From Lachancea dasiensis (taxonomy: Eukaryota; Ascomycota; Saccharomycetes; Saccharomycetales; Saccharomycetaceae): a stretch of 64,000 nt of DNA. Position 1 is the first letter of the stretch. The number at the start of each line of letters is the position of its first letter. Position numbers and translations under genes: made by a program. Positions 1 through 10,215 of this stretch are shown here, in pieces. The DNA is taken from contig LT598455.1 in NCBI GenBank assembly GCA_900074725.1, positions 249,802 to 313,801 on the forward strand. The letters run 5' to 3'. The notes under the pieces are model-generated. The model searched no databases. It saw only the letters and a program-made list of their open reading frames with translations, and was not told the origin of the DNA.

Positions 1-1740
1 GTGGCATATTCTAGAATGTGTGTCGACTCGACCGTTGAGATTGTCGCATCAGTTTGAAGCCTTTCAAAACCAAACTTATTCTCGAGAGCTTGCACTGCTC
101 TTTCGGCACCACCCCCGATGCTTTCACTCACGTACAGTAGCATTGTTCAGTCCTCTTTCTCCTGTAGAGTCCAGCTTCTGCTTCAGCCTTGCTTTCTGGT
201 GGGATTGATGATAGCGTCGAGCTCATCGAGACGCGTAACGATAATACACGAAATGGCTCTGACACTATGGGAAAAAGTGATACCCGCCAAACTGGGGCCA
301 ACAACGAAGCGTCTGTGTACGTGAGGCTTGCAAAGATCCGGCTGCCACCTTCAATCAGAGTGGGAGAATTTGTCTCGACGTTCTGCTATATGAAGCTCTT
401 CAAAGTAAACGTCGAAGACGCTTGGATGCGCTTAGCAGGGATCAAAACGGGTATTGGGCAACACAAACGAGAATTAACTCCAAAACTTCGACGCTAGTTT
501 TTGCTTATTGTTGGCTTGATTGTTGTTTTGGCGTAAAGGCGTGGGTTGGCGATTTAGTGCAGACACGTATGACAGATTTTCACAAAGTGATGAAGGCTTC
601 TGTGAAAGCAGACGTAGGAAGGACGAAGGGTGACCGGTGGGGCTAAAGAGTAAGTATAGCTTGGCTTTGGATTCCCTGTTGATGGTTTTTGATCAGCAGC
701 GTTGAAAATCATGAACACGCTGTGGTGACGCCCCCCCCCTGGTCATCCCCATGTTCAGCAATTTAACGAGTCTCATACTGCAGGTCCAGACTCGCCAGAA
801 TGTGCGGTGAGTTTCGAGTCCGATTTCTTCTTCCCGTGTTGATCATCTTTTGGCGAGAGTGATCAAGGATCAACAATAGTTGTGATGTGACTTTATTTTC
901 TTATTTCAGCTTTATAGTTCGAGTGCTGTTCCCAGAAGTCCAGTCGCGAGACAAACACATAAACAAAACGACCATCTTAGATCAAGGCACCTTCTCGCCA
1001 ATGTAGTGAGTTGGATGCTGCTGAATAAACTTGTCATTTCCTTTGCGCTTTGTGGAGGAGCCAGGTAGTGGCGTCAGTATATAAAATGCCACGGAAGGCG
1101 ACAGAATAGTATAAGATGATATTCCAAGTTTAGACAAGTGACATTGTGTTCTAGTTCCTGATCATCCAGCCAGGGTTACTCCAATAGAGCACAGCTAACA
1201 TCCAGCGGACTCTGACACTGGGATGCCCACTTGTCGCAGAAGTCTCGGCCAATCTCCAGAAACAAATTCGAGAGGTTTTGTATCCTGCGGACCCAAGTGA
1301 GCTCTTCGAAAAAGCTTGCCAACATATGCAGTATCGCTGCCAAGGTCCAGAAAGTTTTAGAACGGCTAACTCTAAGCAAAATTGCTTTATTTATGGCCGG
1401 AAAAGGGCCCCGATTAAAGGCCAAAAAACAAGACATATCTAATGGAAGATGCCTATAATCCAGCGTTACAAACAAAAAGAAGCTAGCAAAAGCGTCATAG
1501 ACGTAAGTACCTTCATCGGTTCGCTGCCCTGTAGAAACTGACTGAAATCGAATCACAGCTCCCAAGGTGTTTTTTTTTTCACATGTTTCTGAAGTTCACA
1601 TGTACATAGTGAAAATTCAATGTTATTCTTGAGAAATCATAGTCATCCACCCTACTGGCAACTAGTTTACAAAGGTCCCAACTCCTAGGTACTGGGCTGT
1701 TTATTCATCAGATAACAGTCTTTAGGTGCTTTTACTTAGG
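1..1740. other. Long spacer upstream of PSD1, no gene identified
   Basis: About 1.7 kb without a convincing gene. The open frames here are short, overlap on both strands, mostly lack an ATG at the useful position and match no family I know. A run of nine C lies near 731-739. The last 170 bases are the PSD1 promoter. The left half may be the promoter or tail of a gene outside the window, or a decayed gene I cannot recognise. Confidence 0.5.
1578..1602 (-). promoter_or_regulatory. Two inositol-element-like (Ino2/Ino4) sites upstream of PSD1
   Basis: The octamer TTCACATG occurs twice, at 1578-1585 and 1595-1602, about 140-160 bases before the PSD1 ATG. On the minus strand this reads CATGTGAA, the core of the UASINO/ICRE element (CATGTGAAAT) bound by Ino2-Ino4 at phospholipid genes; the first copy continues with A-rich sequence close to consensus. 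PSD1 is a phospholipid gene known to respond to inositol in S. cerevisiae, so the match is functionally sensible. Binding itself is inferred. Confidence 0.5.
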
Positions 1741-3240
1741 ATGATAAAGTTTGGACTTCTCAAGGGAAGTACGGGGATGAAAGGCCGCCTCAATATGCAT
1801 CGTTTCGGTGGGACGGCCGGAACGAGAATCAAAAATCGAACCGCTAACTTGCTCAGTCATAGGTTCTATGGGTCTAGAGCTAGTCTGATGCAGCTCTCCG
1901 GCTATAACAAGCAGGTCGTGGTGAAGCTGGTAGTGATGACGGGAGTCACGTTAGTACTGGGCAGTATTCTTTTCCAGTACGCGGAAAGAGACGTACAAAC
2001 GTGCACAGAGGACGAGGATGATGACATCGATGGCCACAGTGGTAAGAATCAGTCCCGCCCAAAAATCAAAATTTTCAATAACAACTGGCTTTTTTTCTGG
2101 TACTCCACGCTTCCTTTAAATGCCATGTCGCGAATTTGGGGTCAAGTGAATTCGCTCACGTTACCCGTGTGGTTGCGCCCTTGGAGCTTTAGGCTATATG
2201 CGACTGTGTTTGGCGCGAACTTGGACGAGATGGAAGACCCGGTGCTTGAACATTACCAGAATTTGTCGCAGTTTTTTTACCGTGACATCAGGCCAGAAAC
2301 GCGTCCCATTGCTCCTGGCGATGATACGGTTGTGTGTCCCAGCGATGGAAAAGTGTTACAGTTGGGGGTGATTGACTCCCAAACTGGTGATATTCGGCAA
2401 GTGAAGGGAATGACCTACTCAGTTCGCGAGTTTCTTGGTACTCATGCTCATCCGCATATGACCCGAAGTGAGTCCGAGGATAATTTGGAGACCTTAAGCT
2501 CCTCATCCGATGAGGAACACATCGAGTTCGCTCGCATAAATAATATTCCCTACACCTTTAATGACATGATCGGAGACGGCCCCGGCGACAAGCATTCCCA
2601 CTTACAAAAGATGGAATATTCCAGCGAAGGTGACAAGTCCCTGCCAGAGGTACAACCTTCTAGACCCAAGACTATCAAGTTGTTGAGTCAGCTTTCAACG
2701 CATTACATCGACAAGCTAAAAGGCTCAGATCCTATAAATACCAAATTGTACTTCGCCGTCATTTATTTGGCCCCAGGAGACTATCATCATTATCACTCGC
2801 CGGTCAATTGGGTTTGCAAATTACGTCGTCACTTTCCTGGCGAGCTATTCTCTGTGGCTCCTTATTTCCAACGCAATTTTCCCAACCTTTTCGTGTTGAA
2901 TGAACGTGTCGCGCTACTAGGGCACTGGAAGCACGGATTTTTCAGTATGACTCCGGTTGGTGCCACCAACGTTGGTTCTATTAAACTCAATTTTGACAAA
3001 GAGTTGATAACCAACGGCAAGCGCAAGGAAAAGGTTAAACCTCACACTTGTTACGAGGCTACTTATGAAAACACTAGCGCGGTCCTAGGCGGTGTGCCGC
3101 TAGTGAAGGGTGAGGAAATGGGTGGATTTATGCTCGGAAGTACCGTTGTATTATGTTTCGAAGCTCCTGACAGTTTTGAATTTGACATAAAAGTTGGACA
3201 AGCCGTTAAAATGGGCCAACCCCTCGGTGAATCAAAGTAG
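1741..3240 (+). CDS. PSD1: Phosphatidylserine decarboxylase, mitochondrial (Psd1)
   Basis: Decarboxylates phosphatidylserine to phosphatidylethanolamine at the mitochondrial inner membrane. The 499-residue product matches the family length (about 500). It has a basic N-terminus suited to mitochondrial import, one hydrophobic segment near residues 56-77 (VVVKLVVMTGVTLVLGSILF), a charged linker, then the decarboxylase domain with YLAPGDYHHYHSPV. The LGST motif at residues 465-468 is where the precursor cuts itself before the serine (about S467) to give alpha and beta subunits and the pyruvoyl group. I start at the ATG at 1741; the frame stays open a few codons further up without another ATG. 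Converges on APC1, as PSD1 and APC1 do in S. cerevisiae. Two inositol-element-like sites lie upstream. Confidence 0.97.
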   Translation: MIKFGLLKGSTGMKGRLNMHRFGGTAGTRIKNRTANLLSHRFYGSRASLMQLSGYNKQVVVKLVVMTGVTLVLGSILFQYAERDVQTCTEDEDDDIDGHSGKNQSRPKIKIFNNNWLFFWYSTLPLNAMSRIWGQVNSLTLPVWLRPWSFRLYATVFGANLDEMEDPVLEHYQNLSQFFYRDIRPETRPIAPGDDTVVCPSDGKVLQLGVIDSQTGDIRQVKGMTYSVREFLGTHAHPHMTRSESEDNLETLSSSSDEEHIEFARINNIPYTFNDMIGDGPGDKHSHLQKMEYSSEGDKSLPEVQPSRPKTIKLLSQLSTHYIDKLKGSDPINTKLYFAVIYLAPGDYHHYHSPVNWVCKLRRHFPGELFSVAPYFQRNFPNLFVLNERVALLGHWKHGFFSMTPVGATNVGSIKLNFDKELITNGKRKEKVKPHTCYEATYENTSAVLGGVPLVKGEEMGGFMLGSTVVLCFEAPDSFEFDIKVGQAVKMGQPLGESK

Positions 3241-3319
3241 AATGGTTGTTACCGTAAGAAAGGAAAACGAATAAAAGCATATTTAGGATATACATACGCA
3301 AAAAATTCTGCATTTAAAA

Positions 3320-6300
3320 TTACAAGTTATGGCTGCACCTCCAGAGCTCCAATTGGTATCTTCGGCTTTTATTTTGGCAAGACATTAGAAGATTTTCATC
3401 TGGCAGGGGCCTGTGGTCCTTCTCAAGCTTAGAAATCTCACTTCCAAAATCCAGCGCTTCTTGTCTTGTAATACCCAGATCTGTGAAGAGCTGAACTAAG
3501 TTTCTATTGGAAAGACTGCCATTAGGTGAGTGGGGAAATGTCTTAGACTGACTTTTCCCGAAGGCATATTTTACCTCCAGATTTTTATCCGTCGTGTTTT
3601 CAGCTACTTCCCAACCCTCTATTGACTCATCTTTTGGTTGGACAAACAAGACACAACCGTTATTGAGAAAATTGCTGCTATCTTGCTCATCCTTGAAAGT
3701 CAAGGAAACTGGATAGTAGTCTGGGGACAGGACTCTTATAGAATTTATATTTCTCACGTCAGGTAACAAACAGGGCGAAAAAAGATTCATTATCTTTGGG
3801 TTAACATCACCCTTTCGTGGCTTCATTAAAATCTCCACTGGTACTTTGTTTAAACTAGCACCGGTCTTCGAGTCGCGGACTATCAAACTTCTGTACGCGA
3901 CTGCCATACTCCAAAAGTGTCTCGTCTCTTGTAAACAATGGGGATTCATGTAAGTAGGTAACACTGAGATAATAAGGTATGCCAAGCAATCTAGACTTGA
4001 AGTCTTGAAAGCGTACTGACCAGAACCGAGGAATAAAAACCCTAGAGACATACTCGTGGCCATATACTTGCCGAAGTGGTTCTCCTCGTCCTTCCAATGT
4101 TGCCCTTCACCACCATTACTTCCAGTATTTGTATCCATCGTCGAAAAGTTTCCCTGATCCTCGTCTTCGTCGTCTTCGTCTTCGTCATCTTCATTTTCTT
4201 CTTCTTCTTCTCCCCCTACCCCAGGATTTGCAGCGTGAGCTTCCGTGAAATTGCTCGGTGCACCTGAACCAACCTCATCATTGTCGTCCGTTTGAGCAAA
4301 GCCGGCACCTCTTGCTCGGGCACCTCCCTTTTTGTTCTCCGCAGCACGAAATAAGTCGGAGTGCCTTCCCGTAATGGTTTCATGTAAAAATCGAATTCGT
4401 CTGAGCGCAGCAAGATCTCCCGTACCACTCATTACCATGCTCACAGACACGAGTAGGACGTTTATCAAAATATTAATAGCCTTTATGGCCAATTGGAAAT
4501 CTAGTCTCATATCAACTGAGCATTGGTAGAGTGGTAATAGCTTGTCAATCATATAAAGAAGGTCATCACGAAGGGCTTTATCACCACTCGACGCAAATTT
4601 GAGACCCACGGCCAAGGTGCGGCCCGCTAAGCAGTAGTATTGCGGCAAAGAATCCGTGTCCAGAGTCAACGAGTGTGTGAGGTCCAAATCGTCGAAAAGC
4701 CAGCTCAATCTACCCTCGATCCCATCCCACAATATCATATGACGGGCCCACTCACGGTACATAAACATTTCGGGCCGCATATAAGGCCTCAATTTCATGT
4801 TCATCTCTCCTGTACCTGGTGCCAACCTACCGGCGACTGCTTGGTTGTTGGTCTTCAGATAGATTAGCATAAGTGCTACAACAGTGCCAATTTGAGAGTT
4901 TGCAGACATCCAACTCTCTTCCGTGTCATGAGCGCCACTCACAAGATTCAACAAGCCTGTCGAAACAGTAGGATCCAAAACACCACCGTTCGCCCTAAAA
5001 TGAAGGTCAGAACCTCTGTCGTTCTCAGTGTCGCTTTCATTGGAGACAAGGTCTTCCAGTGGATCTTCTGATTGGGAAAGAGATGACATGGAACCAGTTC
5101 CAAGATTAATTAGACCCAATGCCACGCCAGCAGCCATTCTATAGCCCTCATCAGGTGCCGCCTCCTCATTTATGGTTACAAAGGATGTCAGCTGTGAAAA
5201 CAGCATATCTGTCATTCTCCTGTGCTGACTATTGAGATATAACAGTCCTATCCCAATCAAACCTGCGGTCTGTACCCTGAAATTGACGTTAAGGTCACTC
5301 GAGCCTTGAGGAAGAAGGGCTACAATATGAACGCTCAGAACTTTGGTAAGCTTGAGATCCATGGTGCCCTTTAGGCTTGCACTCATACCGAGCATCAGAC
5401 CGATACTTGTGTGGGTTTGCTTAGGGCTGAGGTAGTTGTAGACATGCCATTCTTCAAGATTTTTCAGATGACCATTCAACCCAAGGCCTAATAGTAACCC
5501 TCCGTGCTGAGCATCAAGTTCCGGCGGTTTTGCAAATGTTATCCAACTACCTGTGATACCAGCAGATTTGGGAGAAATTCTCAAACCTGAGCTCACACCT
5601 CCATGAAACTCTCCCCATGAGAGTAGATTTGGGTCGCAAGTAGATGGATCTACAGAAACTGTTGTTTTATCAGGAAAAGTGCAATGGAGATTCAGTCGTG
5701 ATCGGGGCCACTTTTGAGTAGCTAGCGGTCTCTCAGTTGCAAATGCCACAGCTCCCCAACCAATAGCAGAGGTAAAAGTCCTCAAGGCCGATATTTGAGA
5801 GTATATTCTTTTCTTTTGAAGATTTCTGGTATAGGTCTTCTCCAGGATGTGTAAGTTGATTTTATGAGGAATGCCGTAGTGAAGAAATTCAACCGCATCG
5901 AAGAATCGCCTGTCCTGGGAAAATATTAGTGAGGCATTTCTTTTTAGGGCCTGTCCATCGCCTATTTCTTCTGGATTGTTTTTGATTGACAGTTGGTCAT
6001 CCCCTTTATCGGTGGTCAGGTTTATGACTTCTTCTACCATCATTTTGATTGATTTGATTGATGCCTTTTTGCATATATACCTTTGCGAGGTTCCATCTCC
6101 AGTTATGATCCTCGAAACAAGAGTCGCTTTCTTACCATGAATATTATCGGACTGAATAGAGCTCAAATTTTGCGCATTTAGGCGCAGATCAGAGCGTTCG
6201 ATGAGCGAAAAATCTAACTCCGTGTTAGAATCACTCATTTGCTTTTCAATGGACTTCAAGATCCCCTTAAGAGGGGCGTATATCCCCAAGGGATAGGTTT

Positions 6301-8515
6301 CTAACTCACCTTGGTCAATATGTAAGGAATTTATGATGGCCAGAAGGTCACTATGGGAGTAAGCAGTCGAATCGAAACCCTCAAATAGTTGTAGCATCTT
6401 ATGTGTCCGTGGAGTAACAATGTGATCGACAGTCGAACCATCATCCAGCAGGCGGGAGAATGTAATGAAAGGGGTCACTGGTATGGTACTTCCATCAGTC
6501 GCACTGTAAAGAGACCTTATTATCGATGGCGGTTGATCAAGAGGATGTGCAAATTTTTGATCGGAAACAGGATATGATTCATCACTAGGGTCATTTCCAC
6601 CGTAAAACTCTTGCCATAAATTTGGCCAGTGCATGAGCTTGGTTAACAAGCATAGTAATTCTCCCAATAGTTGAACTTGTAATCGTTGCAATAGGTTTAA
6701 TTGGTACTCCTCTCTAATCAGATGTAATCCCATCACAATTTTAGGCAGAAATCGAGCTCCATCTAACGAATTACTGAAGACTGGGCATTGTCTTACAGCA
6801 TTTATTGTAACATTTGCCTCAGCAGGAAGATCTCTCAGCTGAATTAATCCGACCAAGGTGAACTTCAGAGCCAAAAAATCAGCAGACTCGATAGCTGGCC
6901 TGCAGAGGTTGTTTCGAGCCACTTGCCAAAGAAGAGCAATGTATGAATAAGTAAAAGAATCACAGAGTAGTCTGATTGCTTGAAAGCAGTGCTTAACGCT
7001 AGAGAGTTCAGGTACAATCGTTAGCGGCAACCAGGCCGAATTTTGCCTGGTCAGTAAGCGATTGTCTCTAGCGTAGTATAGGGAATCATGATGAATGTCT
7101 GGGGTCAATTGAATAGGATTAGATGTTAAGTTTAGAAATGGATTGTACAGCGTGACCTCTTCCTTTGAGCTGCTCAACAGCATAATAAACCCAAACAGTA
7201 TTTCGCTGTCAAAACTGCAAAAGCTGCTCACCATGGACCACTTGATATCTATAATCCTTGTTAATGCTATTGGGCTGTTGTTAAGAGCTTTATAACGCAT
7301 ATTTTCCGTCAGAGATAAGTTGAGGTCAAAAATCCATACTTTACCCCATTGATTCTCTGTGTCATGCAGAATAAGAGCCTCTTTGTCTTCAAATCGGCAG
7401 TTCAAAATTCTAATTCTAGAAGAAAGCTTTTTCGGAGTTGATGCGTGAGCAATCTTCGTTAGTAACACGTCCTTGTTCAAGACAGTATGGTCAAATAATT
7501 CTTGTGAAATTTGTGACGTGTGAGAAGGGCTGATGTCTAGTATGCTCCCAGATCCCATTCTGTCTAACGTAGCAGAAGTGCTTCGCTTGATATTTTCCGC
7601 ATTTAGTTGGTGCATATTTGTGGTAGGTAACTGTACGAGCTGAGGCTGATCACCATCTACCCCTACAGTTCCTGATACCGATCTCCTATTCATAATTGAT
7701 ATTTTCCGAAGATTGCTGGTCAGTTCGGTGGAGAGAGAATTGGCGCTATTGGAACCATTATACAAAGGACCCGAGGTTGAAGAGGAAATAGAACCATTGT
7801 GGTCGATTGATAGGGCACGTCGATTCAATGGGACATTGTGCTTATCGCTGAAGCTTCGTGATGGGCCGGCAACCGGGTCACCTACATAAGGTGTGTAGGT
7901 TTTCTTCCTGTGCTGCTTTGGAATGGTAGTGGGATCTTGTCTCGAATTTGGATTCGAGCGCTTCAGGGCAGACAATATTTTCACATTGTGGAAAGAGAGG
8001 TTCTGGGTCGTGCTGTCATAGAGCACACCTATATGGTGATCCGAAGAGCTTGGAAAATGTAGCATAGCAAGTTTGTTCTCCTGCTCCTGAGCACACGATG
8101 CAATTACCAAAGATCCAAACAAATTGAGTGGATCTGTAAGCGTTATGAAGCGGTGCCTGAGAAGCGGGGTGCTAGCTCTGGAAAAATTAGGAGGGGATGA
8201 GTCTTCCAAGACTCGCCTCTCTAAGATGACGCCACTGGGATGGATGAACGCCTTGCATATGCAAAATGGGAAGCTAACAGTGTTGGAATCGCCCCGAGTA
8301 ACGTAGTATATTTGAGCGCGATCCTCAAGGATTATTACGAGACAGTTCGATACAGTTTCGAAGTCCACAAATCCTGCTTTGAACACTTTTTCGCCCGGAA
8401 ACTCGAATCTTCTTAGAGTTTCCGCCCCTCGCTTCCATTCTACAACATTTTCATCATAGACCCAAACTTGGCCGTTCGGAGAGTTCTGACACTCTGTATT
8501 ATCATCCTGTTGCAT
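3320..8515 (-). CDS. APC1: Anaphase-promoting complex subunit 1 (Apc1)
   Basis: Largest scaffold subunit of the APC/C ubiquitin ligase that drives anaphase and mitotic exit. At 1731 residues it is close to S. cerevisiae Apc1 (1748). The N-terminal third is the WD40-like region, rich in loops with Ser and Asn runs. The C-terminal half carries the proteasome/cyclosome (PC) repeats, visible as repeated Gly/Leu-rich helices such as GLLLGLGLNGHL, GLMLGMSASL and AGVALGLINLGTG, and ends with the conserved C-terminal domain. A striking acidic run of Glu and Asp (about residues 1430-1455) interrupts the PC region. ATG at 8513-8515. Its tail faces PSD1, with about 80 bases between the stops. Confidence 0.96.
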   Translation of the reverse strand: MQQDDNTECQNSPNGQVWVYDENVVEWKRGAETLRRFEFPGEKVFKAGFVDFETVSNCLVIILEDRAQIYYVTRGDSNTVSFPFCICKAFIHPSGVILERRVLEDSSPPNFSRASTPLLRHRFITLTDPLNLFGSLVIASCAQEQENKLAMLHFPSSSDHHIGVLYDSTTQNLSFHNVKILSALKRSNPNSRQDPTTIPKQHRKKTYTPYVGDPVAGPSRSFSDKHNVPLNRRALSIDHNGSISSSTSGPLYNGSNSANSLSTELTSNLRKISIMNRRSVSGTVGVDGDQPQLVQLPTTNMHQLNAENIKRSTSATLDRMGSGSILDISPSHTSQISQELFDHTVLNKDVLLTKIAHASTPKKLSSRIRILNCRFEDKEALILHDTENQWGKVWIFDLNLSLTENMRYKALNNSPIALTRIIDIKWSMVSSFCSFDSEILFGFIMLLSSSKEEVTLYNPFLNLTSNPIQLTPDIHHDSLYYARDNRLLTRQNSAWLPLTIVPELSSVKHCFQAIRLLCDSFTYSYIALLWQVARNNLCRPAIESADFLALKFTLVGLIQLRDLPAEANVTINAVRQCPVFSNSLDGARFLPKIVMGLHLIREEYQLNLLQRLQVQLLGELLCLLTKLMHWPNLWQEFYGGNDPSDESYPVSDQKFAHPLDQPPSIIRSLYSATDGSTIPVTPFITFSRLLDDGSTVDHIVTPRTHKMLQLFEGFDSTAYSHSDLLAIINSLHIDQGELETYPLGIYAPLKGILKSIEKQMSDSNTELDFSLIERSDLRLNAQNLSSIQSDNIHGKKATLVSRIITGDGTSQRYICKKASIKSIKMMVEEVINLTTDKGDDQLSIKNNPEEIGDGQALKRNASLIFSQDRRFFDAVEFLHYGIPHKINLHILEKTYTRNLQKKRIYSQISALRTFTSAIGWGAVAFATERPLATQKWPRSRLNLHCTFPDKTTVSVDPSTCDPNLLSWGEFHGGVSSGLRISPKSAGITGSWITFAKPPELDAQHGGLLLGLGLNGHLKNLEEWHVYNYLSPKQTHTSIGLMLGMSASLKGTMDLKLTKVLSVHIVALLPQGSSDLNVNFRVQTAGLIGIGLLYLNSQHRRMTDMLFSQLTSFVTINEEAAPDEGYRMAAGVALGLINLGTGSMSSLSQSEDPLEDLVSNESDTENDRGSDLHFRANGGVLDPTVSTGLLNLVSGAHDTEESWMSANSQIGTVVALMLIYLKTNNQAVAGRLAPGTGEMNMKLRPYMRPEMFMYREWARHMILWDGIEGRLSWLFDDLDLTHSLTLDTDSLPQYYCLAGRTLAVGLKFASSGDKALRDDLLYMIDKLLPLYQCSVDMRLDFQLAIKAINILINVLLVSVSMVMSGTGDLAALRRIRFLHETITGRHSDLFRAAENKKGGARARGAGFAQTDDNDEVGSGAPSNFTEAHAANPGVGGEEEEENEDDEDEDDEDEDQGNFSTMDTNTGSNGGEGQHWKDEENHFGKYMATSMSLGFLFLGSGQYAFKTSSLDCLAYLIISVLPTYMNPHCLQETRHFWSMAVAYRSLIVRDSKTGASLNKVPVEILMKPRKGDVNPKIMNLFSPCLLPDVRNINSIRVLSPDYYPVSLTFKDEQDSSNFLNNGCVLFVQPKDESIEGWEVAENTTDKNLEVKYAFGKSQSKTFPHSPNGSLSNRNLVQLFTDLGITRQEALDFGSEISKLEKDHRPLPDENLLMSCQNKSRRYQLELWRCSHNL

Positions 8516-8944
8516 TATTCAGCATCAGCAGATAGTAACGAGACACTCAAATGGAATTCTTTAACTTCTTGAACGTCTTGTGGCGGCTATTATTCTGAAG
8601 GGACGTTAATGCGAGTTAGAAACATTAATTTGATTAATCTAGCAACAGACACAAAAACATTCAATTGCCATGTAAAACGATGGTGATATATATATATTGA
8701 GTTGAAAAGAGTGTCGCTCCCTTTAGGCGGGGTACAAGTTTAGAATTGGCCAATTACGGGGGTGGATATGCTGTGTTAACTTCTTGGTCTGGCCTGTAGC
8801 TTTCACCGGTTATCTTGAGAGTGGTCCCAAACAAGCAACTACGGGCTTGCGGACTCAGGTCAGAAATAAGCTAAAGAAAACTTCGCAAGTAGTGAATTAA
8901 GTAGTATACAACGCAAGCAGGAATGTAGCAAGAAACCCAAAACC
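8516..8944. other. APC1 promoter spacer before the tRNA-Pro gene
   Basis: About 430 bases holding the APC1 promoter and the downstream flank of the tRNA gene. A short TA repeat lies near 8692-8699. No open frame of interest. With 9068-9384 it forms one of the two breakpoints of the inverted block described in the findings. Confidence 0.5.
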
Positions 8945-8952
8945 AAAAAAAA
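8945..8952 (-). terminator. Pol III terminator of tRNA-Pro
   Basis: Eight A on the plus strand, read as eight T on the minus strand, begin two bases beyond the 3' end of the tRNA. This is the usual RNA polymerase III stop signal. Confidence 0.85.
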
Positions 8953-8954
8953 TT

Positions 8955-9067
8955 GGGGCGAGCTGGGAATTGAACCCAGGGCCTCTCGCATGCTTGTGGT
9001 TATTGTAGTACGAGTTAAGGCTCGTACTTCGCCCAAAGCGAGAATCATACCACTAGACCACACGCCC
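8955..9067 (-). tRNA. tRNA-Pro (anticodon UGG) with intron
   Basis: The minus strand begins GGGCGTGTGGTCTAGTGG, which includes the A box, and ends with GGTTCAATTCC (B box) and CTCGCCCC. The acceptor stem pairs except for a U-U mismatch also present in the S. cerevisiae tRNA-Pro(UGG) as I recall it. The anticodon TGG lies in the loop CTTTGGG. The exons are about 36 bases each and are split by an intron of about 41 bases starting one base after the anticodon, the normal position. The intron contains a short inverted repeat (GTACGAG...CTCGTAC). Mature length is about 72. A poly-T terminator follows. Confidence 0.96.
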
Positions 9068-9384
9068 GTAATCTGTAAGTGTAAAAGTTTTTGGAGTTCA
9101 TATAGAAGCTTCTAAAAGGGGTGACACGATTTATCATGCTAGGCGTGCAACAGACAGATTGTTAGTTTTACCGACCTACAAGGCCTTGCTTGGTGCTAGA
9201 TGCTTTATTTAGTATTACTTTAAAGGTACATGATGATCGGCCGTCACGCTTGGCAAATTTCTATATAAATGCTCCTACAGATACTTGCAGTAAACCTCCG
9301 AAGGGCCTCCACGCAACGGTTCTCACTCGAGGGTGGCTGTTAAACTGCGCTATTTTACAATTGAGACTCTCACAACCCTCCTGT
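9068..9384. other. Spacer between tRNA-Pro and NOP6 tail
   Basis: About 320 bases including the tRNA 5' flank and the 3' flank of NOP6. I see no gene, repeat or element in it. Confidence 0.5.
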
Positions 9385-10032
9385 CTATTTAATCATCTTT
9401 AAACGATCTGGATGGATGCCTGTAGACGGCACTGCGTCTGCATTTGGCTGGTCTGCTTTGGTTTTCACCGCTTTTCCCTTGCTATCTTGAATCATTTTTA
9501 TTGTCCTCGTTCTTCTTTCATCGTCCATTTTCATATTTTTATTCTTTAACTTCTCCAGCCGAACCTGACTGTTACCACCACCTCCAACGGTTAGCTCCAC
9601 ATTGATCTTGCGGCCCTTCATTTCAGTCTTGTTTTGCATGAGTGCTACATCCATACGTGACTGGATATTCTTCTGGTCCTTTTCCGCGTCGAATTCTAGA
9701 AACGCAATATTCTTATCGGGCCTCACTCGAATCTCATCGGGAGCACTCGATTTAAAATGGGCTTGTAAATCCACACTTGTCACACCCTTCGGTAGGTTTC
9801 CCACAAATATGAGAAATCTATTCCCTTTCTTACCCTTGCCACCCTTACCCCTACGGGTCTTACGCTTCTTACGTGGTTCATCTTCACCATCGGCCGGGGC
9901 TTTCTCGTCGACTGAGTCCTGAACATTTTCTATCTTTCTCTTAGCAGGTTTTTGGTCCTCCTTCTCATCTTTGGTTTTCCGAAACTGCTGTGCCTTGAGC
10001 TGTTTTTTGGTGAGCTTTTTCTCTTCCGACAT
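9385..10032 (-). CDS. NOP6: rRNA-binding ribosome-biogenesis protein Nop6
   Basis: Nucleolar RNA-binding protein of the 90S/small-subunit assembly pathway. The 215 residues (S. cerevisiae about 225) begin with the lysine-rich KKLTKKQLKAQQFRK, followed by a basic KKRKTRRGKGGKGKK stretch, an RRM at about residues 72-150 (FLIFVGNLPKGVTSVDLQ, then NIAFLEFDAEKD), the family signature ELTVGGGGNSQ, a lysine-rich helix, and the ending GIHPDRLKMIK. ATG at 10030-10032. It diverges from the snRNP27-like gene, and PAC and RRPE elements lie in the shared promoter. In S. cerevisiae NOP6 (YDL213C) is next to PRR2, the paralogue of NPR1; here NPR1 is over 20 kb away, which fits the inversion. Confidence 0.95.
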   Translation of the reverse strand: MSEEKKLTKKQLKAQQFRKTKDEKEDQKPAKRKIENVQDSVDEKAPADGEDEPRKKRKTRRGKGGKGKKGNRFLIFVGNLPKGVTSVDLQAHFKSSAPDEIRVRPDKNIAFLEFDAEKDQKNIQSRMDVALMQNKTEMKGRKINVELTVGGGGNSQVRLEKLKNKNMKMDDERRTRTIKMIQDSKGKAVKTKADQPNADAVPSTGIHPDRLKMIK

Positions 10033-10080
10033 CCGTTCTCTTTGTTGTTGGTTAGTTGATCCACCTGTTATGAGCTTGAT

Positions 10081-10114
10081 GCGATGAGCTTGAATATACT
10101 TAATTAAAATTTTC
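10081..10114. promoter_or_regulatory. PAC and RRPE elements in the NOP6 promoter
   Basis: GCGATGAGCT (PAC, the Dot6/Tod6 site) lies at 10081-10090 and AAAATTTTC (RRPE core, the Stb3 site) at 10106-10114, about 50-80 bases before the NOP6 start. This pair is the known signature of yeast ribosome-biogenesis genes. Confidence 0.75.
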
Positions 10115-10215
10115 CGCCTAACTCCTACTCTTCAAATAAAGATAAAAACGCAAACCCAACACATCCAGTGGAAGGCTTTTAGAGGGCCAATGTATACTTT
10201 AGGCCAGTTCGAAAA

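Noticed and set aside
798-909. Possible small exon plus intron (ATGTGCG-GTGAGT ... TTATTTCAG)
   Set aside because: 5' site is not the yeast GTATGT form and no TACTAAC branch point is present; no coding exon follows.
1176-1565. 129-codon minus-strand frame upstream of PSD1
   Set aside because: No ATG at its start, overlapped by a plus-strand frame, no recognisable domain.
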